64,000 nt of DNA from an uncultured Lachnospiraceae bacterium (GTDB lineage Bacteria > Bacillota > Clostridia > Lachnospirales > Lachnospiraceae), in contig CAJUMV010000002.1 in the NCBI GenBank assembly GCA_910587715.1, positions 1 through 64,000 of the forward strand. Direction: 5' to 3'. Under the pieces are notes generated by a model. It was not told where the DNA came from and made no database searches. It saw only the letters and a program-made list of their open reading frames with translations. Below, piece by piece: positions 33,908 to 42,969 of the stretch. Within the stretch, counting starts at the first letter, position 1. Every line of letters begins with the position of its first letter. Made by a program: the position numbers and the translations under genes.

Positions 33908-35395
33908 CTATGAGCCGTTCGCTGGCTGCTGCACCACCTTCAAACCGTCCGGATGCTCCGCGCTCCTGCTACGGATATCGATAATCGGTCCGCCGTTTCC
34001 CTCAATATATTCTCTGGTGATCGTTACGCGTCCGATGTTGTCGTCCTTTGGCACCTCATACATGATATCCAGCATAAATTCCTCGATAATGGCACGCAGC
34101 GCCCTTGCGCCGGTCTCCTTTTCCATCGCCTTATCCGCAATCGCCTCTAACGCGCCCTCATCAAAGAGCAGTTCCACCTCGTCCAGCTCAAGCAGCTTCT
34201 GGTACTGTTTCAGAATCGCGTTTCTCGGCTCCTTTAAAATCTGCACCATCATGTCGCGGCTTAAACCTTCCAGCGTAAAAATGACCGGAAGGCGACCGAT
34301 AAACTCCGGAATCATACCGAATTTCCTGATATCCTCCACTGTCACCCTGCTTAATATGTTCTTCTCCTTATCATACTTATCCTTAAGCTCCGCGCTGTAG
34401 CCGATGGACGTCTTTTTGTTCAACCTCCGCTTGATAATCTCATCCAAATCGGGAAACGCACCGCCGCATATAAAGAGAATGTTTCTGGTGTTTACCGTGG
34501 CAAGGGGCACCATGGCGTTTTTGGAATTGGCGCCCACGGGCACCTCTACCTCCGCGCCCTCCAAAAGTTTTAGCATCCCCTGCTGTACGGATTCCCCGCT
34601 CACGTCCCGGGAATTGGTGTTCTTTTTCTTGGCAATCTTATCGATCTCGTCGATAAAGATAATGCCTCGCTCCGCCCGCTCCACGTCATTGTCCGCCGCC
34701 GCGAGAAGCTTTGACACCACGCTCTCGATATCGTCGCCAATATAGCCCGCCTCGGTAAGCGATGTGGCATCCGCAATCGCAAGCGGCACATCCAGAAGCT
34801 TTGCCAGCGTCTTTACCAGATACGTCTTTCCGCAGCCCGTAGGACCGATCATCAGCATGTTGGACTTCTCAATCTCAATCTCGTCCATGGTTCCGGTGGC
34901 CACACGCTTATAATGGTTATAAACTGCCACGGACATGACTTTCTTGGCGTGCTCCTGCCCCACCACATACTCATCCAGCTTCTGTTTGATCTTATGTGGC
35001 GGCAGGATATCCCTGATATCAATCTCCGCCGTCTTTTCTTTCTTCTTTTTCTTCGGCTTCTGCTTGTTGGGGATGCCGCCGTCTCCCTGCAAGTCAGCCA
35101 GATTGACAAAGCTGATATTCGGAAATCCCTGCCCGTTGCCCATATTGGGATTGTTTAAAAGCCCCTGATAGTCAAACTGGCTGACCGTATCCATCGTCTT
35201 GTGCATACAATCGTCGCAGACGCAGATATTATTGGGAAGTTTAAACATCTTTCCGGCTTTGCTCTCCGGTCTGCGGCAGATAAAGCAGACGTCCTCGTAA
35301 TCGCTGCCGGAATCGTCACTTTTTTTCTCTTCTGTACCGGAGTCCTTCTTTTCTAACTCCGTGTCTTCATATTTATCGTCCCTGTTATCATCCAT
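33908..35395 (-). CDS. clpX: ClpX-like AAA+ unfoldase, long form, 495 aa
   Basis: The N-terminal zinc-binding domain has VCFICRRPES and CVCDDCM. A long charged linker with a Lys run (about 105-120) follows. The AAA+ domain has Walker A MLMIGPTGCGKTYLVKTLA, the pore loop AGYIGDDIES, Walker B GIIFIDEIDKIA, and sensor 2 ETGARALRAIIEEFM. The ClpP-docking loop, usually IGF, reads SIGYSAEL here. With ClpP it should degrade tagged proteins. It is about 60-70 residues longer than the usual ClpX, and clpP is not adjacent, so it may be a paralog. Start at 35395; the GGAGG lies 13 nt away. Confidence 0.88.
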   Translation of the reverse strand: MDDNRDDKYEDTELEKKDSGTEEKKSDDSGSDYEDVCFICRRPESKAGKMFKLPNNICVCDDCMHKTMDTVSQFDYQGLLNNPNMGNGQGFPNISFVNLADLQGDGGIPNKQKPKKKKKEKTAEIDIRDILPPHKIKQKLDEYVVGQEHAKKVMSVAVYNHYKRVATGTMDEIEIEKSNMLMIGPTGCGKTYLVKTLAKLLDVPLAIADATSLTEAGYIGDDIESVVSKLLAAADNDVERAERGIIFIDEIDKIAKKKNTNSRDVSGESVQQGMLKLLEGAEVEVPVGANSKNAMVPLATVNTRNILFICGGAFPDLDEIIKRRLNKKTSIGYSAELKDKYDKEKNILSRVTVEDIRKFGMIPEFIGRLPVIFTLEGLSRDMMVQILKEPRNAILKQYQKLLELDEVELLFDEGALEAIADKAMEKETGARALRAIIEEFMLDIMYEVPKDDNIGRVTITREYIEGNGGPIIDIRSRSAEHPDGLKVVQQPANGS

Positions 35396-35442
35396 AATAT
35401 TTATCTTTCCTCCATCCCGCCCGCGAGCCTTGGTCTGCCCAT

Positions 35443-35471
35443 AGTATAGCATACGAAGGATGGATTATCTA
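35443..35471 (-). promoter_or_regulatory. Extended -10 promoter of the clpX-like gene
   Basis: On the minus strand TGCTATACT (35443-35451) is an extended -10 element, with a weak -35 (TAGATA, 35466-35471) 17 bp upstream. It lies about 50 bp before the start codon. Confidence 0.6.
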
Positions 35472-35495
35472 TAGTTGAATTTCCTTTCCAAGAGC

Positions 35496-35539
35496 AATCC
35501 CCGGCAGCCGTACCTCACGATACCGTCCTGCCGGGGATT
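35496..35539 (-). terminator. 12-bp stem terminator after htrA
   Basis: AATCCCCGGCAG (35496-35507) pairs perfectly with CTGCCGGGGATT (35528-35539), 30 bp past the htrA stop. The T-run is better on the plus strand (ATTTTCG), so termination may work in both directions. Confidence 0.75.
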
Positions 35540-35568
35540 TTCGTCTCCGTTATCTTATTTTCCGCCAG

Positions 35569-37167
35569 TTACTCGCTCACCTTATTCCCCAGCGTAAGCG
35601 TCTTCGTCACTTCCTCGTATCCGGCAACCGTCATGGTCATCACCTTGACCTCCACGGTGTCTCCCTTGGCATAAAACTCCAGTTCCTTCTGCAGTTCGTC
35701 CATGGATGTAATCTTATCGCCGCCAAACACGGTAATGATATCACCCTGCTTTAAGCCTGCTGCCGCCGCTGCCGTATCGGGATAAACCTGTGCGATATAC
35801 ACGCCCTCCGGCATACCGTAAGCCTGAGAGACCTCCTGTGTCACGCTGATACCGGAAATACCCAGATATCCTCTCTCTTCCTCAGCAACCTTACTCTTCG
35901 TCTCATTGAGCATCAGCTCCGCGATAATCGGGCTTGCCGAAGAAATGGGAATCGCGTAACCCATGCCCTCCACGGCGCTGCCACCAATCTTATTGGAATT
36001 GATGCCGATTACCTCGCCCTTGATATTAAGAAGCGCGCCGCCGGAGTTACCGGGGTTAATCGCCGCATCGGTCTGGATAAAGGTGCCCTCCACGCTGTCC
36101 CCACCGTAACCGTTGCTTGCGGACAGGCTGATGCTTCTGTCAAGCGCGCTGATAACGCCCGTGGTAACAGATTGACCATAACCCAGAGAGTTGCCGATGG
36201 CGATAGCGGGCTCGCCCACTTCCAGCTCGTCGGAATCTCCCAGCGTGGCGACCTCTATGGCATTCAGCGTGGAATCTGACAGCTCTGTCACCGGCACGGC
36301 GATAACCGCCAAATCCATCTTGGAATCCTGTCCCTTGATGAAGGCTTCCGCTTCGCTGCCCTCGTCAAACTGCACTGTCAGTTTATCGGTATTCTCCACC
36401 ACATGGTAGTTGGTCACAATCAAAAGCTCCGAATCGTTCAGCCCCACGATAATGCCGGAACCGCTGGCATCCGCTTCGCTGTTCATGGACTGCCCAAACC
36501 AGGACATCGTCTCCGTATAATGGTTATTCACCGCCACGATGGAGGGCATCACATTTTTTACCACTTCAGTCACATCGGTAACTACCATCGTTGCGGAGTC
36601 CGACTGCTTGATTGTCGGCACATCCGCCGGCGCCTGAATCTCTGTATCGACTTCCGCTTCCGCCATGGGAGAGCTTTCCGTCTCCGTAAGCGCCGCGCTG
36701 TCTTTTCCCGTCATTCCCGTAACGGCATCCACGGCGTACAGCCCGATTCCCGCGAAAAGCCCGAAGAACAGTCCCAGCGACACCGCCACAAGCGCTTTCT
36801 TAACATAACCGCTGCCCTGCCTCTTCACCTTGGGCTTCTTTTCCTTCTTCTGCTCCATCTGCGCATAGCCGTTGGGGTAAGCGTTACCGTAGTGATAACT
36901 TCCCGCGCTTCCCTGATAAGCGCTGCCGCTTCCCGAATAAACGCCGCCGCTGCCATAAGCGCCCTGTCCAGCATTGGCGCCATATGCGCTCTGCCCGGCG
37001 TTCGTCCCGTATGCGCCGCCCGTCTGACTTCCCGCGTTCTGGTAGGACCGGTAATCGATTCCCCTGTGCTCGGACTCACTGCCTGTCTGATTTCCTGTCT
37101 GGATCCCCGTCTGCTCCGAACCCGTATGATTAGCATAATCGTTTGGATAATTGTTATTGTCGTACAT
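35569..37167 (-). CDS. htrA: HtrA-like membrane-anchored serine protease with PDZ domain
   Basis: The 532-aa protein starts with a 100-residue low-complexity cytosolic part with Gly/Tyr/Asn/Gln units (AYGANAGQGAYGSGGVYSGS). A Lys-rich stretch and one membrane segment follow (about 124-148). The trypsin-like domain has the triad His255 (VTNYHVVEN), Asp285 (MDLAVIAV) and Ser375 (NPGNSGGALL). A PDZ domain covers about 430-525 (GVYIAQVYPDTAAAAAGLKQ). It degrades or refolds damaged proteins outside the membrane. AGGAAG precedes the start. It is a single-gene unit between glmS and the terminator at 35496. Confidence 0.93.
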   Translation of the reverse strand: MYDNNNYPNDYANHTGSEQTGIQTGNQTGSESEHRGIDYRSYQNAGSQTGGAYGTNAGQSAYGANAGQGAYGSGGVYSGSGSAYQGSAGSYHYGNAYPNGYAQMEQKKEKKPKVKRQGSGYVKKALVAVSLGLFFGLFAGIGLYAVDAVTGMTGKDSAALTETESSPMAEAEVDTEIQAPADVPTIKQSDSATMVVTDVTEVVKNVMPSIVAVNNHYTETMSWFGQSMNSEADASGSGIIVGLNDSELLIVTNYHVVENTDKLTVQFDEGSEAEAFIKGQDSKMDLAVIAVPVTELSDSTLNAIEVATLGDSDELEVGEPAIAIGNSLGYGQSVTTGVISALDRSISLSASNGYGGDSVEGTFIQTDAAINPGNSGGALLNIKGEVIGINSNKIGGSAVEGMGYAIPISSASPIIAELMLNETKSKVAEEERGYLGISGISVTQEVSQAYGMPEGVYIAQVYPDTAAAAAGLKQGDIITVFGGDKITSMDELQKELEFYAKGDTVEVKVMTMTVAGYEEVTKTLTLGNKVSE

Positions 37168-37292
37168 AATCCCGCTTCCTTTCCATAAGTTACGGACTCA
37201 CGCCCGCGTTTTTATTTCCCCTCGCTGATTATGTCCCTAGTATATCTGTCATTTGTGTTTTAATTGTGACCAAAATATATTTAATTTGTGTT

Positions 37293-39122
37293 TTATTCGA
37301 CCGTGACTGACTTCGCCAGATTCCTCGGCTTATCCACATCGCAGCCTTTGCCGACAGCCACATAATACCCGAAAAGCTGCAGCGGTATGATTGCCAGCGA
37401 ATTGGCAAAATAAGGATTCGTCTCCGGAATATAAATCACGTAATCCGCCGCCTTCTCAATCTCCTTATTCTCCTCGCAGGTCACCGCCAGCAGGAATGCG
37501 CCTCTCGCCTTCACTTCCACCATATTGCTGATGGTCTTTGCGTAGAGCGCAGGCTGGGTCGAGACCGCCGCTACCAGCGTTCCCTCTTCAATCAGGGAGA
37601 TGGTGCCGTGTTTCAGCTCACCCGCCGCGTATGCCTCAGAGTGAATATAAGAAATCTCTTTCAACTTCAAAGAGCCTTCCAGAGAAATCGCGTAGTCAAT
37701 CCCCCTGCCGATAAAGAACACATCCTTCGCGCCGATGTAACGGTTCGCAAATCGCTGTATTTTATTCTTATTATTTAATAGAAGCTCAATCTGGTCCGGC
37801 AGGCAGCGCAGATCGCCCAAAAGTGACGCGAATGTCATATCATCGATTTTCCCCCGCGCTTTGCCAAACTTCATAGCGAGCAGATAGAGCGCAACCAGCT
37901 GGGCGCTGTAAGCCTTCGTGGTCGCCACAGCAATCTCCGGTCCCGCCCATGTGTACATCACATTATCCGCCTCTCTGGCAATGGAGCTTCCCACCACATT
38001 GACGATGCCAAGCACCTGAAAGCCCCTCTTCTTGGACTCCCGAAGCGCCGCCAGCGTGTCCGCCGTCTCGCCGGACTGGCTGATTACGATCACCATGCTG
38101 CCCTCCTCCAGAATCGGATCGCGGTAACGGAACTCAGACGCCAAATCCACCTCCACCGGAATGCGCGCCAGTCCCTCGATCACATATTTCCCCGTAACTC
38201 CTGCATGATAGGCGGAGCCGCAGGCAACAATATGAATCTTTTTTAGCGCCCGGATCTCTTCATCGCTCATATTAAGCTCCTCGATGACGATATCGTTATC
38301 CTTGATGCGGGGCAGAAGCGTATCCGTCACGGTCTTGGGCTGTTCGTACATCTCCTTTAGCATAAAATGCTCATAACCCGCCTTCTCCGCCGCGTTGGTG
38401 TCCCAATCGATAAAGACAGGCTCCTTCGTAGTCTCCTCCTCGTCCACCGTGTAAAAATGCATGTGGTCCGCCCGCAGACGCACGACCTCCTGATTGTCCA
38501 CATAATACACTTTGCGGGTATATTTCAAAATCGCCGGCACATCCGAAGCGATAAAACAGCCGTCCTCACTCTGCCCCACAATCAGGGGCGAATCCTTTCT
38601 TGCCGCAAAAATCTGGTCCGGACAGTCCGCAAAGAGAATGCCTAGCGCATAGGAGCCTTCCACACGGTGAAGCACCTTTGTAACCGCTTCCAGGGGATTG
38701 CCCTTATAATAGTAATCCAGCAGATGCGCCAGAACCTCCGTGTCCGTCTCCGACACAAAATGATAACCGCGTTCTATCAGCATTTTCCTAAGCGACAGAT
38801 AATTTTCGATAATACCGTTATGTACCACGGTAATTGTCTCCGCCTCATTGAAATGCGGATGCGCGTTGATGTCGCTCGGCACGCCGTGAGTCGCCCAGCG
38901 GGTATGCCCGATACCGCAAAGCCCCGGCATCGTCTCCCCACCGCGGGTGATATTCTCTAAAATCTTAAGGCGCCCCACGGACTTTGTGATATTGATTTTT
39001 CCCTCGCCGTCATAAACCGCCATCCCCGCCGAATCATACCCGCGGTATTCCAGCTTGGACAGACCGTCCAAAATAATGGGCGCCGCCTGCTTTGTTCCGA
39101 TATAACCTACAATTCCACACAT
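37293..39122 (-). CDS. glmS: Glutamine-fructose-6-phosphate aminotransferase
   Basis: The 609-aa enzyme makes glucosamine-6-phosphate, the first step to UDP-GlcNAc for wall and surface glycans. The N-terminal glutaminase domain starts with the nucleophile Cys2 (MCGIVGYIGTKQAAP) and has HTRWATHG and NGIIENY. The two SIS isomerase domains carry ACGSAYHAGVTGKY, ISQSGETADTLAAL, and the C-terminal AKSVTVE. GGAGG lies before the start. No glmS ribozyme can fit, because the upstream glycosyltransferase gene ends only 6 bp away, so control must come from the glycosyltransferase transcript or elsewhere. Confidence 0.97.
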   Translation of the reverse strand: MCGIVGYIGTKQAAPIILDGLSKLEYRGYDSAGMAVYDGEGKINITKSVGRLKILENITRGGETMPGLCGIGHTRWATHGVPSDINAHPHFNEAETITVVHNGIIENYLSLRKMLIERGYHFVSETDTEVLAHLLDYYYKGNPLEAVTKVLHRVEGSYALGILFADCPDQIFAARKDSPLIVGQSEDGCFIASDVPAILKYTRKVYYVDNQEVVRLRADHMHFYTVDEEETTKEPVFIDWDTNAAEKAGYEHFMLKEMYEQPKTVTDTLLPRIKDNDIVIEELNMSDEEIRALKKIHIVACGSAYHAGVTGKYVIEGLARIPVEVDLASEFRYRDPILEEGSMVIVISQSGETADTLAALRESKKRGFQVLGIVNVVGSSIAREADNVMYTWAGPEIAVATTKAYSAQLVALYLLAMKFGKARGKIDDMTFASLLGDLRCLPDQIELLLNNKNKIQRFANRYIGAKDVFFIGRGIDYAISLEGSLKLKEISYIHSEAYAAGELKHGTISLIEEGTLVAAVSTQPALYAKTISNMVEVKARGAFLLAVTCEENKEIEKAADYVIYIPETNPYFANSLAIIPLQLFGYYVAVGKGCDVDKPRNLAKSVTVE

Positions 39123-39128
39123 TTCACC

Positions 39129-40055
39129 TTACCTCCAGTAATCTTTGTTAGAAGAACATGCCAACACCAACCGCCGCGGCAGCCGCCGATAGCGTTTCCC
39201 CAGCAAATACCCCATATACTTAAACCCGCTCTGTATAATAACGCCCGGTATTTTATTCCGCATTCTCTTTTCTTTCAGATGCGCCACCGTGCTCTTCACC
39301 AGCCGTATTCCCTCGGACTCCGAAGGGTATGCCGCAAATACCTCCGGGTGGTCCGCCTGCGAAACCCCCAGATCAAAATTCCGCCTAAACTGCTGCCTGT
39401 ATGTGTAATTATGGGAATGATACACCTTTGCCTGTGCCGCGTAAGCGATAGCGAAGCCCGCTTCCACCGCCTTGGCGGCATAGAGCATATCCTCGTTGAA
39501 GATTGCATGGTTCACAAAACCGCCGAGTTCTTCAAAAACGTCCCGCCTGTATGCCGCACACACATTGGAGCAGAAAAAAGTTTTCACGCCAAGCTCCGAA
39601 AGGTCCTCTTTCGTCTTTACGCGGGACTCTGCCGGATAATTGAACTGCCTCGTAAACCGCTCCGCCTCGCTGCTGTCCCTGCCCGGCAGCTGTCTGGCAT
39701 AAGACACCGCCGCTTTTTCTCCCCGCAGAGCTTCCAAAAGCCGCTCCAGCAGAAATTCATCCGCCGGCATGGCATCCTGCGTCATCATCACGAACACATC
39801 GGTATCCGACAGCTTCACGCCCTGATTTCTCGTCCGTCCATGGTCAAACTCCCGCTTCGACAGGTGCTTCACTGTTATATTATGATGCTCTCGCTCTAAC
39901 GTAGTACCGTAAAGCAGCCTGTCCAGATATTTCTGTTCCGTGTTCATCAAAATAATCCGGTTCACAGGCACGGTCTGCGCCTGCAGCTTCTCTACCATCG
40001 TCAAAAACCCGCGATCAGGCTTGTAGACGGGAATAATCACGTCCACTCTCTCCAC
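39129..40055 (-). CDS. GT2 glycosyltransferase, rhamnosyltransferase-like
   Basis: The 308-aa protein has a GT-A fold with VDVIIPVYKPDRGFLTMVEK, ILMNTEQK, KREFDHGRTRNQGV and DVFVMMTQDAMPADEFLLER, typical of the WbbL-like rhamnosyltransferase subgroup. NEDMLYAAKAVEAGF is the acceptor-side motif. It probably adds a sugar to a lipid-linked glycan. GTG 40055 is chosen because GGAGG lies 8 nt upstream; the longer form starting at 40079 has no site. It is transcribed with glmS. Confidence 0.85.
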   Translation of the reverse strand: MERVDVIIPVYKPDRGFLTMVEKLQAQTVPVNRIILMNTEQKYLDRLLYGTTLEREHHNITVKHLSKREFDHGRTRNQGVKLSDTDVFVMMTQDAMPADEFLLERLLEALRGEKAAVSYARQLPGRDSSEAERFTRQFNYPAESRVKTKEDLSELGVKTFFCSNVCAAYRRDVFEELGGFVNHAIFNEDMLYAAKAVEAGFAIAYAAQAKVYHSHNYTYRQQFRRNFDLGVSQADHPEVFAAYPSESEGIRLVKSTVAHLKEKRMRNKIPGVIIQSGFKYMGYLLGKRYRRLPRRLVLACSSNKDYWR

Positions 40056-40115
40056 TTTTTCTTCCTCCGTCACTGTCACTTTCTGACTCTCTACTGACTC
40101 TGCTTATTCGCACAA

Positions 40116-40142
40116 AGAGGGGCTTGCAAGGCAAGCCCCTCT
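40116..40142 (-). terminator. 12-bp perfect hairpin after the LCP gene
   Basis: AGAGGGGCTTGC pairs perfectly with GCAAGCCCCTCT around a 3-nt loop, 5 bp past the LCP stop. The T-run is short (TTTG), so read-through into the glycosyltransferase and glmS is possible. Confidence 0.75.
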
Positions 40143-40146
40143 GCTC

Positions 40147-41310
40147 TTAATTCAGATATCCGTTTGTTTCCTCATAAATCTTTTCGCTGCACTTTTTCAC
40201 TGTCTCGGACGGCTCATAGTCATCAGCGTCAAAGAGGAACTTATGCAGCCACTTGACATTGTCCTCCAGACTGGTCGGAATGACGCAGGAACCCTTCGAG
40301 CCGATGGTGCCGGTCGCGCGCATATCCTCCTGCGGGAATCCGTCGGTCTCCGTAATCTGGTAGGAACCCACATTGCCCAGCATATCCACAATCTCGGACA
40401 GATCTAACGAGGTGTACACCTCTTCAAATACGGAGTTTGCTGTCTCCGTCAGCTTCGGCAGCGACGCCTTCTTCGCCTGATCCGCCACCGCGGAGAGCAC
40501 TTCCCTCTGTCTCTCGGCACGCTTGAAATCGTCTCCCGCCGTATAACGGATACGACAGTAGCCCGTCGCCTGCAAGCCGTCCAGACGCTGATAACCCGTC
40601 TGCGTCACCGGCGTGTACTCTCTCTTTAAGTCCTCCGCGATACAGAGCTGATAGTTGTTCAGATGGCTGATTTCCGAATCGTCCACATCGATATCCACGC
40701 CGCCCAGCGCGTCGATGGCATCCGTCAGTCCCGCAAAACCGACCGTCACAAAATCCGTAATATTCATGTCCAGATTCATATTTAACATATTGATCGCCTG
40801 CTCGGGACCACCCTTTGCGTAAGCCGCGTTACATTTATTATATGAATCGTTGCTTAAGTTCAGATACGTGTCTCGATATATGGAAACGAGCTTGCAGTCT
40901 CCGGTATCCTGATTGATGGACGCAATCATAATCGTGTCGCTTCGGGTATTCTTCGTAAGCGCCCCCGTCGTGGAGTCCACACCGAAGAGGGCGATATTCC
41001 GATACCCCTTCATCGTCGTCTCCTCCGCTTCCTGCACGGTCTCGTTGATGATGATATCCTTCTCTTTCAGCTCTACCTTACCGCTTCCCGTACCGGCAAG
41101 AACCATATAAAGCACCATCACCGCGATAATCAAAATAATAATTTCTACAATAAAAAGAATAATACGCCTGCGCTGTTTCTTTGCCTGCGCTTTCTTTCCC
41201 GATTTCTTTTTCCCGGAGCCTTTCCTGCCAGAAGAGCTGCCGCCACGCCCGGAGGATTTCTTTCTGGGTCTTATCTCGTCATCATAGTCGTCATCATATC
41301 TTTTAGCCAT
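40147..41310 (-). CDS. LCP (LytR-CpsA-Psr) family glycopolymer transferase
   Basis: The 387-aa protein has a Lys/Arg/Gly/Ser-rich cytosolic start, one membrane segment (about 50-70) and an extracellular LCP domain (about 100-330). Its conserved basic and acidic residues are in NIALFGVDSTTGALTKNTRS, DTIMIASINQDTGDCKLVSI, YRDTYL and YCRIRYTAGDDFKRAERQRE. It transfers lipid-linked glycopolymers to peptidoglycan, so it probably attaches the polysaccharide made by the locus to its right. The promoter lies at 41413-41440. Confidence 0.93.
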   Translation of the reverse strand: MAKRYDDDYDDEIRPRKKSSGRGGSSSGRKGSGKKKSGKKAQAKKQRRRIILFIVEIIILIIAVMVLYMVLAGTGSGKVELKEKDIIINETVQEAEETTMKGYRNIALFGVDSTTGALTKNTRSDTIMIASINQDTGDCKLVSIYRDTYLNLSNDSYNKCNAAYAKGGPEQAINMLNMNLDMNITDFVTVGFAGLTDAIDALGGVDIDVDDSEISHLNNYQLCIAEDLKREYTPVTQTGYQRLDGLQATGYCRIRYTAGDDFKRAERQREVLSAVADQAKKASLPKLTETANSVFEEVYTSLDLSEIVDMLGNVGSYQITETDGFPQEDMRATGTIGSKGSCVIPTSLEDNVKWLHKFLFDADDYEPSETVKKCSEKIYEETNGYLN

Positions 41311-41412
41311 ATCTTGTACTCCCTCAGTCTCTGTTCCTCTTTCTAAAAGTCCGTTTTTTCATTTTGTCACATCTTGTCCGAAAAAGCAAGCTTTAGTGGA
41401 CATTCTTATAAG

Positions 41413-41440
41413 ATTATACTACATCTTGATATAATTGCAA
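41413..41440 (-). promoter_or_regulatory. Sigma-A promoter of the LCP gene
   Basis: On the minus strand TTGCAA (41435-41440) and TATAAT (41413-41418) are 16 bp apart, about 100 bp before the start codon. Confidence 0.8.
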
Positions 41441-41498
41441 TATCATTCCCGGTTTCTTCTGAAAGTCTTTCACAATTCTTAAGATTTTAGTATTTCTT

Positions 41499-42902
41499 TT
41501 AATAGGCATTTTTATTGATAAATCCCCTGAAAATCGTGAGAAACATAATCTTGATGTCAAAAGACATCGTCCAGTTTTCGATATAAAAAATATCGAATTC
41601 AATCCTTCTTTTTATGGAAGTATCTCCGCGGTAGCCGTTGATCTGCGCCCAGCCCGTAAGCCCGGGTCTGACCTGATGCTTGACCATGTAACGGGGAATC
41701 TCCTCCTTAAACTGTTCCACAAACTGCGGTCTTTCGGGTCTCGGACCGACCACGCTCATGTCTCCCTTTAAAATATTGAAAAGCTGGGGCAACTCGTCTA
41801 TGCTTGTCTTTCGCAAAAACTTCCCCACTTTTGTGACACGAGGGTCATTTTTGGTCGTCCAGCCCTTCTGCTCCGCGGAAGGCTTCTGTACCTCCATGGT
41901 GCGGAATTTATACATGCGAAACGGCTTGTTGTGCAGACCGATGCGCTCCTGCCTAAAAATAATCGGTCCTCTGGAGGTACAGCCTACGGCGATGGCGGCA
42001 ACTAACATCACGGGCGAAGCCACCACAAGACCCACCAGGGACACAAAAATATCCACAATCCGCTTCATCCACCAGTTCAGGGTGTTGGTAAGCGGCACAT
42101 AGCGAATGTTAATCACCGGCAGCCCCATCAAATCTTCAGTGTAAGGGCGGCTCGGGAACAGGCTGTTGTAATCGGGGATAAATTTCGTGTGCACGCCGGA
42201 TTTCTCGCACAGATCCACGATGTGCTCCAGATTATCGTAATCCTTCAAAGACAGGGTGATCGCTATCTCGTCCAGCTTGTTTTCCGGAAGAATATAAAGC
42301 AGATTTTCGATGGTGCCCACCACTTTCACGCCCTTGTAAAGCGTGCCTGCAGGCACATGGTCGTCCAGAATGCCGCGCACCACATAGCCCCACTGGGGGT
42401 TGGCGTTAATGCGCTTGATATACTCCTCCGTGGCGCGGGAATACCCCACCAGCAGGATATATTTCAGGTTGTAGCCTTTTTCGCGGAAATACTGCAAAAG
42501 AATGCGGATGAGCGAACGCACAAGCGTGGTCAGAATAATATTGATGACATAAAACATCGCCATCATGGTACGGGAGAAGTGAATCTGCGCAACCATGTAC
42601 CAGCCCGCCATCAGCACGACCATGCCCACCGTATTTGCCTGAAAAATATTCAGGATTTCATAACGGTGTACGGTAGCGCGCTTTGGCGTATAAAGGTTAA
42701 ACGCATAATACAAAATGAGATAGCCCGGCACAATAAAGTAGAGCATCTCAAAATAAGTGCGTACGTCAAGAGCGCCGACATTGGGGTCGGCAAATGGACC
42801 GGCAAACTTTAAATACCAGGCAAGCGTATAGGACACCGCGATAATCACAGCATCCAGCACAATGTGCAGTCTGTTGAAATATTTCTGGTTATCTTTTATC
42901 AT
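41499..42902 (-). CDS. Polyprenyl-phosphate hexose-1-phosphate transferase (WcaJ/WbaP type)
   Basis: The 467-aa protein starts glycan synthesis by moving a sugar-1-phosphate to undecaprenyl phosphate. It has about four N-terminal membrane segments (10-130), a CoA-binding-like middle domain (YILLVGYSRATEEYIKRINA, VRGILDDHVPAGT) and a catalytic C-terminal domain. The latter has a re-entrant helix (IVDIFVSLVGLVVASPVMLV) and FLRKTSIDELPQLFNILKGD, MSVVGPRPERPQFVEQF and RPGLTGWAQINGYRG. It is the initiating enzyme of the locus. The start lacks a strong site. Confidence 0.93.
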   Translation of the reverse strand: MIKDNQKYFNRLHIVLDAVIIAVSYTLAWYLKFAGPFADPNVGALDVRTYFEMLYFIVPGYLILYYAFNLYTPKRATVHRYEILNIFQANTVGMVVLMAGWYMVAQIHFSRTMMAMFYVINIILTTLVRSLIRILLQYFREKGYNLKYILLVGYSRATEEYIKRINANPQWGYVVRGILDDHVPAGTLYKGVKVVGTIENLLYILPENKLDEIAITLSLKDYDNLEHIVDLCEKSGVHTKFIPDYNSLFPSRPYTEDLMGLPVINIRYVPLTNTLNWWMKRIVDIFVSLVGLVVASPVMLVAAIAVGCTSRGPIIFRQERIGLHNKPFRMYKFRTMEVQKPSAEQKGWTTKNDPRVTKVGKFLRKTSIDELPQLFNILKGDMSVVGPRPERPQFVEQFKEEIPRYMVKHQVRPGLTGWAQINGYRGDTSIKRRIEFDIFYIENWTMSFDIKIMFLTIFRGFINKNAY

Positions 42903-42969
42903 GATCAGTCTACGCTCTATGCGTTTTTATCCCATTTTATTCATGCTCTGCTCATGCCCGCAATTATTA

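Noticed and set aside
37293..39140. Possible glmS ribozyme upstream of glmS
   Set aside because: Only 6 bp separate glmS from the upstream glycosyltransferase gene, so there is no room for the ribozyme.
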